A stretch of 17,138 bases of DNA from CAZPMO01 sp964587515 (GTDB lineage Bacteria; Pseudomonadota; Alphaproteobacteria; MPNO01). Shown here piece after piece: positions 1 through 6,929 of this stretch. Where the stretch lies: assembly GCA_964587515.1 (NCBI GenBank), contig CAZPMO010000103.1:1-17138 (forward strand), read 5' to 3'. The stretch's first letter is position 1. Each line of letters opens with the position of its first letter. The translations under genes were made by a program, and so were the position numbers. The notes under the pieces were generated by a model. It was given only the letters and a program-made list of their open reading frames with translations. It was not told the DNA's origin and made no database searches.

Positions 1-3000
1 CTATGTCTCATTTACCTTGATATTTACGTGGGTTGGGAAGCTCTCGGCGCGTTCCTGCCCCATGAACTCGGCGCCTTTTTGGCCGGCGTGTTCGCGCCAT
101 TGGCGTTTCTATGGCTCGGAGTGGCCTATACCGGGCGTAGCAACGAATTGCATTCGCTTTCGGCGCAGCTGCAGCATGAATTGCAGCGCCTCGCTTTTCC
201 GGGCGACGAGAACGATCCGCGCGGCCAGACGATCGCCGACGATCTGAGGAAACAGGCGGAAGCGCTTTCTACCGCTTCCGATCAGGCGGCGATCCAGGCC
301 CAGGGCCTTCGGGAAGTGCTGACCGAGCATACCGCGCGGTTGGAACGCGCGGCTGAGCTGGCGGGCAACCAGGCGAGCGCGACCCAGGAAGCGGCCAAAA
401 TTCATGCCCGCGAGATCGAACGCGCGACGGAAAGCGCGACCAATCGCGTCAAGGAGCTGGGGGCCGGGCTTCGCCATCAGATGCAGGATTTCATTTCGGC
501 GTCCGAGAAAGCCGCTGAAACAACGGAAGCGTCGGCGGACACCGTCCGCCGCCAGACCGACGATCTGCTGGCCGGATTTGGCGAAATTACCGCCGGCATC
601 GATCAGACCGCTGACCGGTTCCATGCGCAGTCGGAAGGGGTCAAGGACACGTCCTTCGAAGCCATGGACCGAATCCGCGAGGTCGGCGAAGTGCTGGCCG
701 CCCATAGCCGCGATCTCGACGATGCATCCCGCCAGGCGCAGGTCATTACCCAACGCGCCGGCGAAAGCTTCAAGACCCAGTCCGACGCCCTGGTCGATAC
801 CGCCAAGGATGCGGCGGCGCGGGTCGATACCGCGTCGGAAACGCTCCGACGGCGAAGCGGCGACCTGGTTGCCGTATCCCAGCATTCCGTTGAGCGCGTA
901 ACGGAAGCGGGTCAGGCGATGAAGTCCGATGCGGATGCGCTTGCCGCGACATCGGATCATGCGATCGCCCGATTGAAAGCGGTCGGGGTGGAAATCGACA
1001 GCCTTCGCGAACAGCTCGTCGGCATATCCGACCGCGCCGCCGTTCAGGCCGAGGAAAAGATGGAACAGGTGGGCGCGGCGCTTCGCGAACACACCTTGGA
1101 GTATATCGGGGTTGCCGACAGGGTCGCGGAAGAGACCTCGGCGCGCATGCGGGAAATTGGCGGCGCGCTGCGCACGGTGGGCGAGGATATGGCGGCCACC
1201 GCCGCCGAGGCGGCCGGCCAGGCCCAGAGCCGCATGGAACAGGTCGGCGCCACGGTGCGGGCACAGGCGACGAGCATGATTACATCCTTGGACGGCGCCG
1301 CCGACGACGCGACCCAGCGCATGTACGAGATCGGCGCCGTGCTCGACCAGCGCGCCGACAATTTCACTGAAATCGCCGAGAATGCGACGCGCGAGGCAAC
1401 GACCCGGCTGAACGAAATCAACGCCACGATGGCGACGCAGTCCGAACGCATCGAAACGGTGTCAGCGCAGGCGGTGGAACGGGCCGGCGCGAAGATCAGC
1501 GAGATCGGCGACATCGTTCAGCGACAATCGCAGGTCCTTTCCGGCATGGCCGACAGGACGGTGATCATGGTCGAGGCGAAGGTGGACGAACTTGGCGAGG
1601 CGCTGGAGCGAAGCACTCAGTCCTTGACGAACGCTTCCGACGATGCGGTCGCCGATGTTGCCCGCAAGGCCGAGGCGGTCGAGGCCCTGCTGCGCGGACA
1701 GCTCGAAGAATTGGCGTCCACGGCCGACCAGGCGCTGACCCAGACCTCCGAAAAAGCGGAGGAGATGAAAATCGCCATGCGCCAGAACGTCAACGACCTT
1801 TCTTCGATGTCGGGCGAGAGCGCGGACAAGGTGATTCAGCGCGCCGAGGACGTCCTGGCGCAGATGCGTCAGCAATCCGAAGAGTTCACCGCGGCTTCGA
1901 ACCGTTCAACCGATCATGTAGTCGGCAAGCTTGACGAGGTGGGTCGCGCGCTGCGCCAGCGATGCGAGGACATGGAAGCGTCGTCGGAAAACGTGGCGAC
2001 GCAGGTCATGGCGCGGGTTCAGGAAGTCGCCGAGGAATTGCGCGGCCAGACCCAGGAAATTTCCGGGGAATCCGAGCGCATGGCGTCTCAGTCCGCCGCC
2101 AAGATCAAGCTGGTCGGCGGCGCGCTTCGGAAACAATCGGAAGACCTCATGGAGATCTCCGATCAGGTTTCCGAACGGGCCGAGCAAATCGGCCAAGTGC
2201 TCGATGCCCAATCCGAAAAACTGGGAACGACCGTGGAGAACGCCTCGAACAAGAGCGAAATCATCGAAAACGTGTTCGAGCGTCAGAGCGCGGCTCTGAT
2301 CACGGCCTCCGAACAGGCGGTGGCGCGTACCGAGGACGTGCGCGAATTGGTAAAGATGCAGAGTCAGGAGATCGAGATCGTCTCCGGCCAGCTATTTACG
2401 CGCGCCAAGGAAATCGGCGATGCCTCGCAGAACCAGCTGCGCCGGCTCAATGTCACCGCGCAGGAAGCGGCGTCCCAGGTCGACGCCATGGGCGCCGCTC
2501 TGCGCGGTCATTCGGAGGGTCTCGCCGGAACGGCTCACGCGGCGATCGACAATATCAAACAGGTCGGAGAATCGTTGCAGCATCAGACCCAGGATCTTAT
2601 CGCGGCGTCGAGCCAGGCGATCGGTCAGGTCGCGGAGGTCGTCTCGTCGCTGAAAGACGAATCCAGCGAACTCGGAAATGTTTCGGGGGTGGCCGAGGAA
2701 CGGATGCGCGGCGTCTCGCGGCTGTTCAAGGAGCAGGCCGAGGATCTTACCCGGACCTCCGAACGCGCGGCGCATCATGTCTCCGGTATCGGAGCGGCGC
2801 TGGAAACCCGGACATCCGATTTGCTGGGCGCCCTGGGAAAGGCGAGCGAGCAGGTCGAACAGATGGGCGATGTTTTCAAGGTTCAGGCGAAGTCATTGAC
2901 CTCGGCGTCCAGCCAGGCGGAATCCCAGGCAGACCGTATTCGCGAGAATGCTTTTGACGCCCGCCGCGACATGTTCCTGCGGGCTTCGAAGTTCGTGATC

Positions 3001-3336
3001 GAAGACCTCAATTCGACGGCCATCGACCTCAATCGTGTTCTCGACAGCGACCGGTCCCAGAAGCTGTGGCCCAAATTCGCGAAGGGAGATCGCGGCATAT
3101 TCGTGCGTGGCATTCTGTCGGAGGATGTGAGACAGGCCCGCGAAGTCATCCAGGACAAGTACGAGCACGACGACGATTTCCGGAAATACGTCTCGCGCTA
3201 TATAGAGCATTTCGAGAAGCTTCTCACGGAAGCCAATGAGAGCGACCCGGAAAATCTGCTAAGCTCGACCTTTCTGTCGGCGGATGTGGGGAAACTCTAT
3301 CTGCTTCTTGCCCGAGCCGTGGGGCGGCTGAATTAG
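1..3336 (+). CDS. Long membrane-anchored coiled-coil repeat protein, 5' end outside window
   Basis: The frame is open to the left edge, so the gene almost certainly starts upstream; the first in-frame start codon here is GTG at 28, and residues below are counted from it (1102 to the stop). Residues encoded by 1-27 are hydrophobic, and residues 14-34 form a clear membrane segment, so an N-terminal anchor, perhaps a two-helix hairpin, is likely. Residues 65-966 are an uninterrupted, Ala/Glu/Gln/Ser-rich helical array of 34 units: 10 of 25, 13 of 29 and 11 of 25 residues. There is one Cys (646), and proline is absent from the array. Residues about 977-1102 are a non-repetitive, probably folded C-terminal domain rich in aromatic and charged residues. 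No ATPase or enzymatic motif is seen. Such proteins are often labelled apolipoprotein A1/A4/E-like. The architecture resembles polar scaffold proteins TipN and GPR of Alphaproteobacteria; this is inference. MFS and rpmB genes follow. Confidence 0.85.
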   Translation, partial: LCLIYLDIYVGWEALGAFLPHELGAFLAGVFAPLAFLWLGVAYTGRSNELHSLSAQLQHELQRLAFPGDENDPRGQTIADDLRKQAEALSTASDQAAIQAQGLREVLTEHTARLERAAELAGNQASATQEAAKIHAREIERATESATNRVKELGAGLRHQMQDFISASEKAAETTEASADTVRRQTDDLLAGFGEITAGIDQTADRFHAQSEGVKDTSFEAMDRIREVGEVLAAHSRDLDDASRQAQVITQRAGESFKTQSDALVDTAKDAAARVDTASETLRRRSGDLVAVSQHSVERVTEAGQAMKSDADALAATSDHAIARLKAVGVEIDSLREQLVGISDRAAVQAEEKMEQVGAALREHTLEYIGVADRVAEETSARMREIGGALRTVGEDMAATAAEAAGQAQSRMEQVGATVRAQATSMITSLDGAADDATQRMYEIGAVLDQRADNFTEIAENATREATTRLNEINATMATQSERIETVSAQAVERAGAKISEIGDIVQRQSQVLSGMADRTVIMVEAKVDELGEALERSTQSLTNASDDAVADVARKAEAVEALLRGQLEELASTADQALTQTSEKAEEMKIAMRQNVNDLSSMSGESADKVIQRAEDVLAQMRQQSEEFTAASNRSTDHVVGKLDEVGRALRQRCEDMEASSENVATQVMARVQEVAEELRGQTQEISGESERMASQSAAKIKLVGGALRKQSEDLMEISDQVSERAEQIGQVLDAQSEKLGTTVENASNKSEIIENVFERQSAALITASEQAVARTEDVRELVKMQSQEIEIVSGQLFTRAKEIGDASQNQLRRLNVTAQEAASQVDAMGAALRGHSEGLAGTAHAAIDNIKQVGESLQHQTQDLIAASSQAIGQVAEVVSSLKDESSELGNVSGVAEERMRGVSRLFKEQAEDLTRTSERAAHHVSGIGAALETRTSDLLGALGKASEQVEQMGDVFKVQAKSLTSASSQAESQADRIRENAFDARRDMFLRASKFVIEDLNSTAIDLNRVLDSDRSQKLWPKFAKGDRGIFVRGILSEDVRQAREVIQDKYEHDDDFRKYVSRYIEHFEKLLTEANESDPENLLSSTFLSADVGKLYLLLARAVGRLN
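220..969 (+). repeat. Ten tandem 75-bp coding units (25-residue coiled-coil repeat, block A)
   Basis: Residues 65-314 of the coiled-coil protein divide into ten units of exactly 25 residues, starting at 65, 90, 115, 140, 165, 190, 215, 240, 265 and 290. The common pattern is Arg/Lys at 1, hydrophobic at 2 and 5, often Gly at 6, Leu/hydrophobic at 9, basic at 10, Gln/His at 12, Ser/Thr/Ala at 13, Asp/Glu at 15, Leu at 16, Ala at 19, Ser/Thr at 20 and Ala/hydrophobic at 23. Early units (65-139) match less well at positions 1-8 but keep positions 9-20. The repeats show in protein; the DNA is strongly diverged. Confidence 0.8.
970..2100 (+). repeat. Thirteen tandem 87-bp coding units (29-residue coiled-coil repeat)
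   Basis: Residues 315-691 divide into thirteen units of exactly 29 residues, starting at 315, 344, 373, 402, 431, 460, 489, 518, 547, 576, 605, 634 and 663. Positions 1-25 follow the same pattern as the flanking 25-residue units (Arg/Lys 1, hydrophobic 2 and 5, Leu/Met/Val 9, Gln-Ser at 12-13 in several units, hydrophobic 16, Ala/Ser 20). Each unit has four more residues at its end. Thirteen units without any indel is a direct count from the translation. Confidence 0.85.
2101..2925 (+). repeat. Eleven tandem 75-bp coding units (25-residue coiled-coil repeat, block B)
   Basis: Residues 692-966 divide into eleven units of exactly 25 residues, starting at 692, 717, 742, 767, 792, 817, 842, 867, 892, 917 and 942. 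The pattern is that of block A, with the Gln-Ser/Ala/Thr-Glu/Lys/Gln-Asp/Ser/Glu-Leu core around positions 12-16 easy to see. The array ends where the sequence becomes non-periodic, just before the C-terminal domain. Confidence 0.83.
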
Positions 3337-3381
3337 AACCGTCCAAAGACCGGCCGGGCCCGTAACCGGGAACGGCGCGGC

Positions 3382-4590
3382 GTGATCGTCCTTTTCCTCA
3401 CCGTCTTCATTGATCTCGTCGGATTCGGGATCGTTCTGCCGCTGCAGCCGTTCTATGCGCAGTCGTTCGGCGCGACGCCCGACGTGATCACCCTGGTCGC
3501 GGCGAGCTATACACTGACCCAGTTTCTGTTCGCGCCGGTCTGGGGGCGGCTCAGCGACCGTGTGGGGCGTCGGCCCGTCCTATTGGTCACCATTTTCGGA
3601 ACATTCATCGGATATCTCTGGCTGGCTTTCACGGATTCGCTGCTGATGCTGTTTCTGGCGCGCGCCTTCGGGGGTGCGATGGCGGCGAATATCGGCGTCG
3701 CGCACGCCTATGTGGCCGACGTCACGCCGCCGGATACGCGCGCCCGCGGGATGGGTCGGATCGGTGCGGCCTCGGGCCTCGGTTTCGTGGCCGGGCCGGC
3801 GGTGGGCGGTCTGTTGGCGGGGGCCGATCCCATCAATCCCGATTTTCAGTTGCCGTTTTTCGCCGCCGCGGCGTTCTCGGCGGTGGCTTTTCTGGTCGCG
3901 CTCCGGTTCCTGCCCGAGACCGTCGATATCGCAACCCGCAACGCGGCGCGGGACGATCGCCGCGGCCGGGCGACGGTTTTCATCGACGCGATCGGGCGGC
4001 CAGGCCTGCCGCTTCTCGTAATGCTGGTTTTCATGACTCCGCTGGTGTTTTCCGGGGTCGAGACCGTCCTTGCGCTGTGGTCCGAACGCGCATTGGGATG
4101 GGGCCCCCAGCAGAACGGCTACATGTATGGGTTCATGGGGCTGATCGCGGTCGCCGTCCAGGGGCTGGCCATCGGGCCCCTGATCAAGACGATCGGAGAG
4201 CGCCGCGCCGTCGCCGCGGGGGCTCTTTGCGTGCTGACGGGGGCGTTGTTGCTGCCGTCCGCCACCGGATATGGCGTCGTCATGGCCGCCCTGGGATTGA
4301 TCGTGGTCGGCGTCTGTATATCGGGCCCGTCATTGACCAGCATCATCTCGCGCCATGCAGGGTCGCATGAGAGGGGCAGTTTGCTCGGCGTATCCCAGTC
4401 CGCCGCCGGGCTGGGCCGGATTTTGGGGCCCGCCCTCAGCGGGACGGTGTTTGCCGGGCTGGGGCGAGACTGGCCGTTTTATCTGGGCGCCGTGGTTATG
4501 GCGCTTATGTTCCTGCTCAGTCTCGGAATCCGGGCCGGTGCCGCAAAGTCTGAAGCGGATAGCAACCCCGAAACGCCCGAAAATCCTTGA
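3382..4590 (+). CDS. MFS transporter, drug:H+ antiporter (TetA-like) type
   Basis: A 402-residue inner-membrane protein with the length and hydrophobic pattern of a 12-helix major facilitator. Helix 1 starts at the first residues. Motif A of the family is clear at residues 55-68 (G-R-L-S-D-R-x-G-R-R-P), between helices 2 and 3. A Gly/Pro-rich stretch at 132-146 (G-x-x-x-G-P-x-x-G-G) matches motif C, which marks proton-driven drug antiporters of the DHA1 group. The central loop around 180-200 is charged, as usual. The sequence resembles class A/B tetracycline efflux proteins in outline, but the substrate cannot be read from sequence; multidrug or metabolite export is equally possible. The start is GTG with a weak GGGAA-like site about 10 bases upstream. 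It lies 45 bases after the coiled-coil gene and may be cotranscribed with it. Confidence 0.9.
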   Translation: MIVLFLTVFIDLVGFGIVLPLQPFYAQSFGATPDVITLVAASYTLTQFLFAPVWGRLSDRVGRRPVLLVTIFGTFIGYLWLAFTDSLLMLFLARAFGGAMAANIGVAHAYVADVTPPDTRARGMGRIGAASGLGFVAGPAVGGLLAGADPINPDFQLPFFAAAAFSAVAFLVALRFLPETVDIATRNAARDDRRGRATVFIDAIGRPGLPLLVMLVFMTPLVFSGVETVLALWSERALGWGPQQNGYMYGFMGLIAVAVQGLAIGPLIKTIGERRAVAAGALCVLTGALLLPSATGYGVVMAALGLIVVGVCISGPSLTSIISRHAGSHERGSLLGVSQSAAGLGRILGPALSGTVFAGLGRDWPFYLGAVVMALMFLLSLGIRAGAAKSEADSNPETPENP

Positions 4591-4615
4591 CTTTGGGGCG
4601 GCTGAACGATTAAAA
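4587..4615 (+). promoter_or_regulatory. Probable sigma-70 promoter of rpmB
   Basis: A TTGACT -35 element (4587-4592) is followed after 17-18 bases by TTAAAA/TAAAAA (4610-4616). The -35 overlaps the TGA stop of the MFS gene. This spacing and its place 55-85 bases before rpmB fit a housekeeping promoter that lets L28 be transcribed independently of the upstream genes. Start point would be near 4620. Predicted from sequence only. Confidence 0.6.
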
Positions 4616-4625
4616 AGCGCCCTCT

Positions 4626-4645
4626 GCGGGCCGTACTGGGCCCGC
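4626..4645 (+). promoter_or_regulatory. rpmB: Hairpin in rpmB leader
   Basis: A perfect 7-bp stem, GCGGGCC at 4626-4632 and GGCCCGC at 4639-4645, encloses the 6-base loop GTACTG. It lies at the extreme 5' end of the expected rpmB transcript, 25 bases before the start codon. There is no T-run after it, so it is a poor terminator for the MFS gene. It could stabilise the mRNA 5' end or take part in control of L28 synthesis; neither can be decided here. Confidence 0.45.
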
Positions 4646-4670
4646 TTGGCATGTCGCGGGAACGCACATT

Positions 4671-4964
4671 ATGGCACGACGCTGCAGCATCACCGGAAAA
4701 GGCGTACTCACCGGCAATAACGTGAGCCACGCCAAAAACAGGACACGTCGCCGGTTTCTGCCGAATTTGCAGGAAGCCTCGATCCTCTCGGACGCGCTCG
4801 GCCAAGTGGTCAAGCTCAAGCTATCGACGCGCGCTATCCGTTCGATCGAACATAATGGCGGGCTCGACACTTACCTGTTGGGAACGTCCAACGAAAAGCT
4901 GACCGACGAAGCGCGCCGTCTGAAGAGAAAGATCAAGAAGGCGACGGCTGCCGCCGCAGGTTGA
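4671..4964 (+). CDS. rpmB: 50S ribosomal protein L28
   Basis: A 97-residue basic protein and a component of the large ribosomal subunit. The N-terminus M-A-R-R-C-S-I-T-G-K is the standard L28 opening, followed by the conserved N-N-V-S-H-A-x-x-R-T-R-R-R-F-x-P-N-L segment (residues 16-33) and a Lys-rich C-terminal helix. The length matches the alphaproteobacterial form, which is longer than the roughly 78-residue enterobacterial one. The ATG at 4671 has a CGGGAA ribosome site 8 bases upstream. It has its own probable promoter and a strong terminator, so it looks monocistronic. In many bacteria rpmB sits with rpmG, but no rpmG is present here. It converges on cobT. Confidence 0.97.
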   Translation: MARRCSITGKGVLTGNNVSHAKNRTRRRFLPNLQEASILSDALGQVVKLKLSTRAIRSIEHNGGLDTYLLGTSNEKLTDEARRLKRKIKKATAAAAG

Positions 4965-4986
4965 ATCCGGCTGCTTCTAAAGTAAC

Positions 4987-5011
4987 GGCCCGCCGCGAGG
5001 CGGGCCTTTTT
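4987..5011 (+). terminator. Rho-independent terminator of rpmB
   Basis: A perfect 8-bp stem, GGCCCGCC (4987-4994) and GGCGGGCC (4999-5006), has a GCGA tetraloop of the stable GNRA type and runs directly into TTTTT (5007-5011). It lies 22 bases after the rpmB stop. On the other strand the hairpin is the same but the following T-run is weak, so it may only partly stop cobT transcripts arriving from the right. Confidence 0.93.
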
Positions 5012-5043
5012 GTTTCTGGATCATGCTCTCGGGTCGGCCGGTA

Positions 5044-6921
5044 TCAGGCGACGGCGTGGAATCCGCCCTGGCGGCTCGCCAACGACCGTTCATTTTCTTC
5101 GAACAGCTCGGCCAGCCTCTCCATTACCGTGCCGCCAAGCTGTTCCGCGTCCATGATGGTCACCGCGCGCTTGTAATAGCGCGTTACGTCATGACCGATG
5201 CCGATCGCGGTCAGTTCCACCGGCGACCTGGTTTCGATCCATTCGATGGCGTCACGCAGATGCCGTTCCAGATAATTCCCGGGATTGACCGACAGCGTCG
5301 AATCGTCGACCGGCGCACCGTCCGAGATCACCATCAGGATACGCCGCTGTTCGGGGCGTGCGATCAGCCTGTTGTGGGCCCAGAGCAGGGCTTCGCCGTC
5401 GATATTTTCCTTGAGCAGCCCTTCGCGCAGCATCAGTCCCAGATTTTTTCGGGCGCGCCGCCAAGGTGCGTCCGCGCTCTTGTAGACGATATGGCGCAGA
5501 TCATTGAGCCTTCCGGGATTGGGGGTTTTGCCTTCGCTAAGCCATTTCTCGCGCGCCTGACCGCCTTTCCAGGCCCGTGTCGTGAACCCCAGGATCTCGA
5601 CTTTCACGCCGCAGCGCTCCAGCGTGCGGGCGAGAATGTCGGCGCTCATCGCCGCGACCGTGATCGGCCGACCCCGCATCGAGCCCGAATTGTCGATCAG
5701 CAGCGAAACGACGGTGTCGCGGAACTCTGTCTGCTTTTCCATCTTATAGCTCAGCGAATGCATGGGATTGACGATAATGCGGGCCAGCCTGCCGGCGTCG
5801 AGCAGGCCCTCTTCGAGGTCGAAATCCCATGAACGCGACTGCTGGGCCAGCAAGCGGCGCTGCAACCGGTTGGCAAGTTTCGCGATAATGCCTTGCAAAT
5901 GCGCGAGTTGCTGATCGAGATGATGGCGCAGCCGGGCAAGTTCCTCGACGTCGCACAGCTCGCTCGCCTCCACCACCTCGTCGAAATCGTCGGTATAGGG
6001 ACGATAGGCGGGTTGGCGTTTTTCGTCGGGCAGGAAGCCGTCCTGCCGGCGCCGTCGCTGAGAACGGTCCCCTTCTTCCTCGCCGGCGCCGGGCATCATT
6101 TCATCGTCGCCCTGCTCGGACATCATCTGCTCGGCGTCCTCGCCCTCGGCGTCATCCATGTCCTCGCTCGAGGAGCCCTGCATTTCCGCCGACGCGCCTT
6201 CCATGTCGGCGTTTTCTTCGCTGGAATCATCGGAGGAATTTTCGTCGCTGTCTTCGCCCTCTTCCGTGTCCTGACCCTCGGATTCGCCACCGTCCTCGTC
6301 CATCAGTTCCAGATGAACGAGCAACTGCTTCAGCGCCTGCGCATAGCCGGCCTGGTCCGAAACGTTGCGCTCGAGTTCCTCGAAATCCGCGCCGATCCGT
6401 TCCTCAAGCCAAGGGCGCCAGAGATCAACGATCTGGCGGCCGTCCTCCGGCACCGGAGCGCCCATCAGACGTTCACGTGCGATCAGCCCCACCGCCTCCG
6501 CAAGTGGTGCGTCTTCGCGATCTGTGATGCGTGAATAGCCGCGCGCCCGGCAGCGTTCCGCGATCGCTGCGCCGAGATTAGAGGCGACCCCCGCCATGCG
6601 CTCCGCGCCGAGCGACTCGACCCGAACCTGTTCCATCGTCTCGAATACCGCCCGCGCGGTATCGCCGGCCGGCGCGCGGCGGCTGTGGATGTCGTCGTCG
6701 TGATATCGCAGACGAAGCGCCATGGCATCCGCCTCGCCGCGAAGGTGGGCGATCTCCTCGGCGCCGAGATCGCGCGACGGCACCGGAAGACGCGCCTGCG
6801 CATCGACCAGGCGTGCCTCGGCGCCGAAATTAACGGTAATGTCGTCGCGTTCCGCGATGGCGCGCATCGCGGCCGCGGTTACCCGGCGAAAGGCTTCTGC
6901 TGGAGTCTCGTCGGCGGCCAT
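5044..6921 (-). CDS. cobT: Cobaltochelatase subunit CobT
   Basis: A 625-residue subunit of the aerobic ATP-dependent cobaltochelatase (CobN-CobS-CobT), which inserts Co2+ into hydrogenobyrinic acid a,c-diamide in cobalamin synthesis. The N-terminal helical domain (1-205) is followed by a very acidic, disordered-looking linker (about 208-285, mainly Asp, Glu, Ser, Met) and a short basic stretch Q-R-R-R-R at 288-292. The C-terminal von Willebrand A domain has the MIDAS motif D-N-S-G-S at 410-414 and S-D-G-A-P at 533-537. Length and order match CobT of Pseudomonas denitrificans and Brucella. The ATG lies 8 bases after the cobS stop, so the two are surely cotranscribed. cobN is not in this window. 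The gene is the last of the minus-strand run and converges on rpmB. Confidence 0.97.
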   Translation of the reverse strand: MAADETPAEAFRRVTAAAMRAIAERDDITVNFGAEARLVDAQARLPVPSRDLGAEEIAHLRGEADAMALRLRYHDDDIHSRRAPAGDTARAVFETMEQVRVESLGAERMAGVASNLGAAIAERCRARGYSRITDREDAPLAEAVGLIARERLMGAPVPEDGRQIVDLWRPWLEERIGADFEELERNVSDQAGYAQALKQLLVHLELMDEDGGESEGQDTEEGEDSDENSSDDSSEENADMEGASAEMQGSSSEDMDDAEGEDAEQMMSEQGDDEMMPGAGEEEGDRSQRRRRQDGFLPDEKRQPAYRPYTDDFDEVVEASELCDVEELARLRHHLDQQLAHLQGIIAKLANRLQRRLLAQQSRSWDFDLEEGLLDAGRLARIIVNPMHSLSYKMEKQTEFRDTVVSLLIDNSGSMRGRPITVAAMSADILARTLERCGVKVEILGFTTRAWKGGQAREKWLSEGKTPNPGRLNDLRHIVYKSADAPWRRARKNLGLMLREGLLKENIDGEALLWAHNRLIARPEQRRILMVISDGAPVDDSTLSVNPGNYLERHLRDAIEWIETRSPVELTAIGIGHDVTRYYKRAVTIMDAEQLGGTVMERLAELFEENERSLASRQGGFHAVA

Positions 6922-6929
6922 CTGTATGC

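Noticed and set aside
28..30. GTG as the true start of the coiled-coil gene
   Set aside because: The frame is open to base 1 and the upstream codons encode more hydrophobic residues that extend the membrane anchor. No ribosome site precedes this GTG.
109..1092. 327-codon open frame on the minus strand
   Set aside because: It lies fully opposite the coiled-coil gene, whose biased Ala/Glu/Gln codons leave the antisense frame open. The translation has no recognisable domain and mirrors the periodic sense sequence.
220..2925. CRISPR array or DNA satellite suggested by the 75/87-bp periodicity
   Set aside because: The period is seen in protein only; nucleotide identity between units is low, there are no identical repeats with unique spacers, and the frame is open throughout.
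5023..5832. 269-codon plus-strand open frame
   Set aside because: It is antisense to cobT, which has clear VWA motifs on the minus strand; the plus-strand product has no family features.
5893..6534. 213-codon plus-strand frame with hydrophobic stretches
   Set aside because: It is the reverse complement of the acidic Asp/Glu linker of cobT; GAC/GAG/GAA antisense codons read as Val, Leu and Phe and mimic membrane segments.
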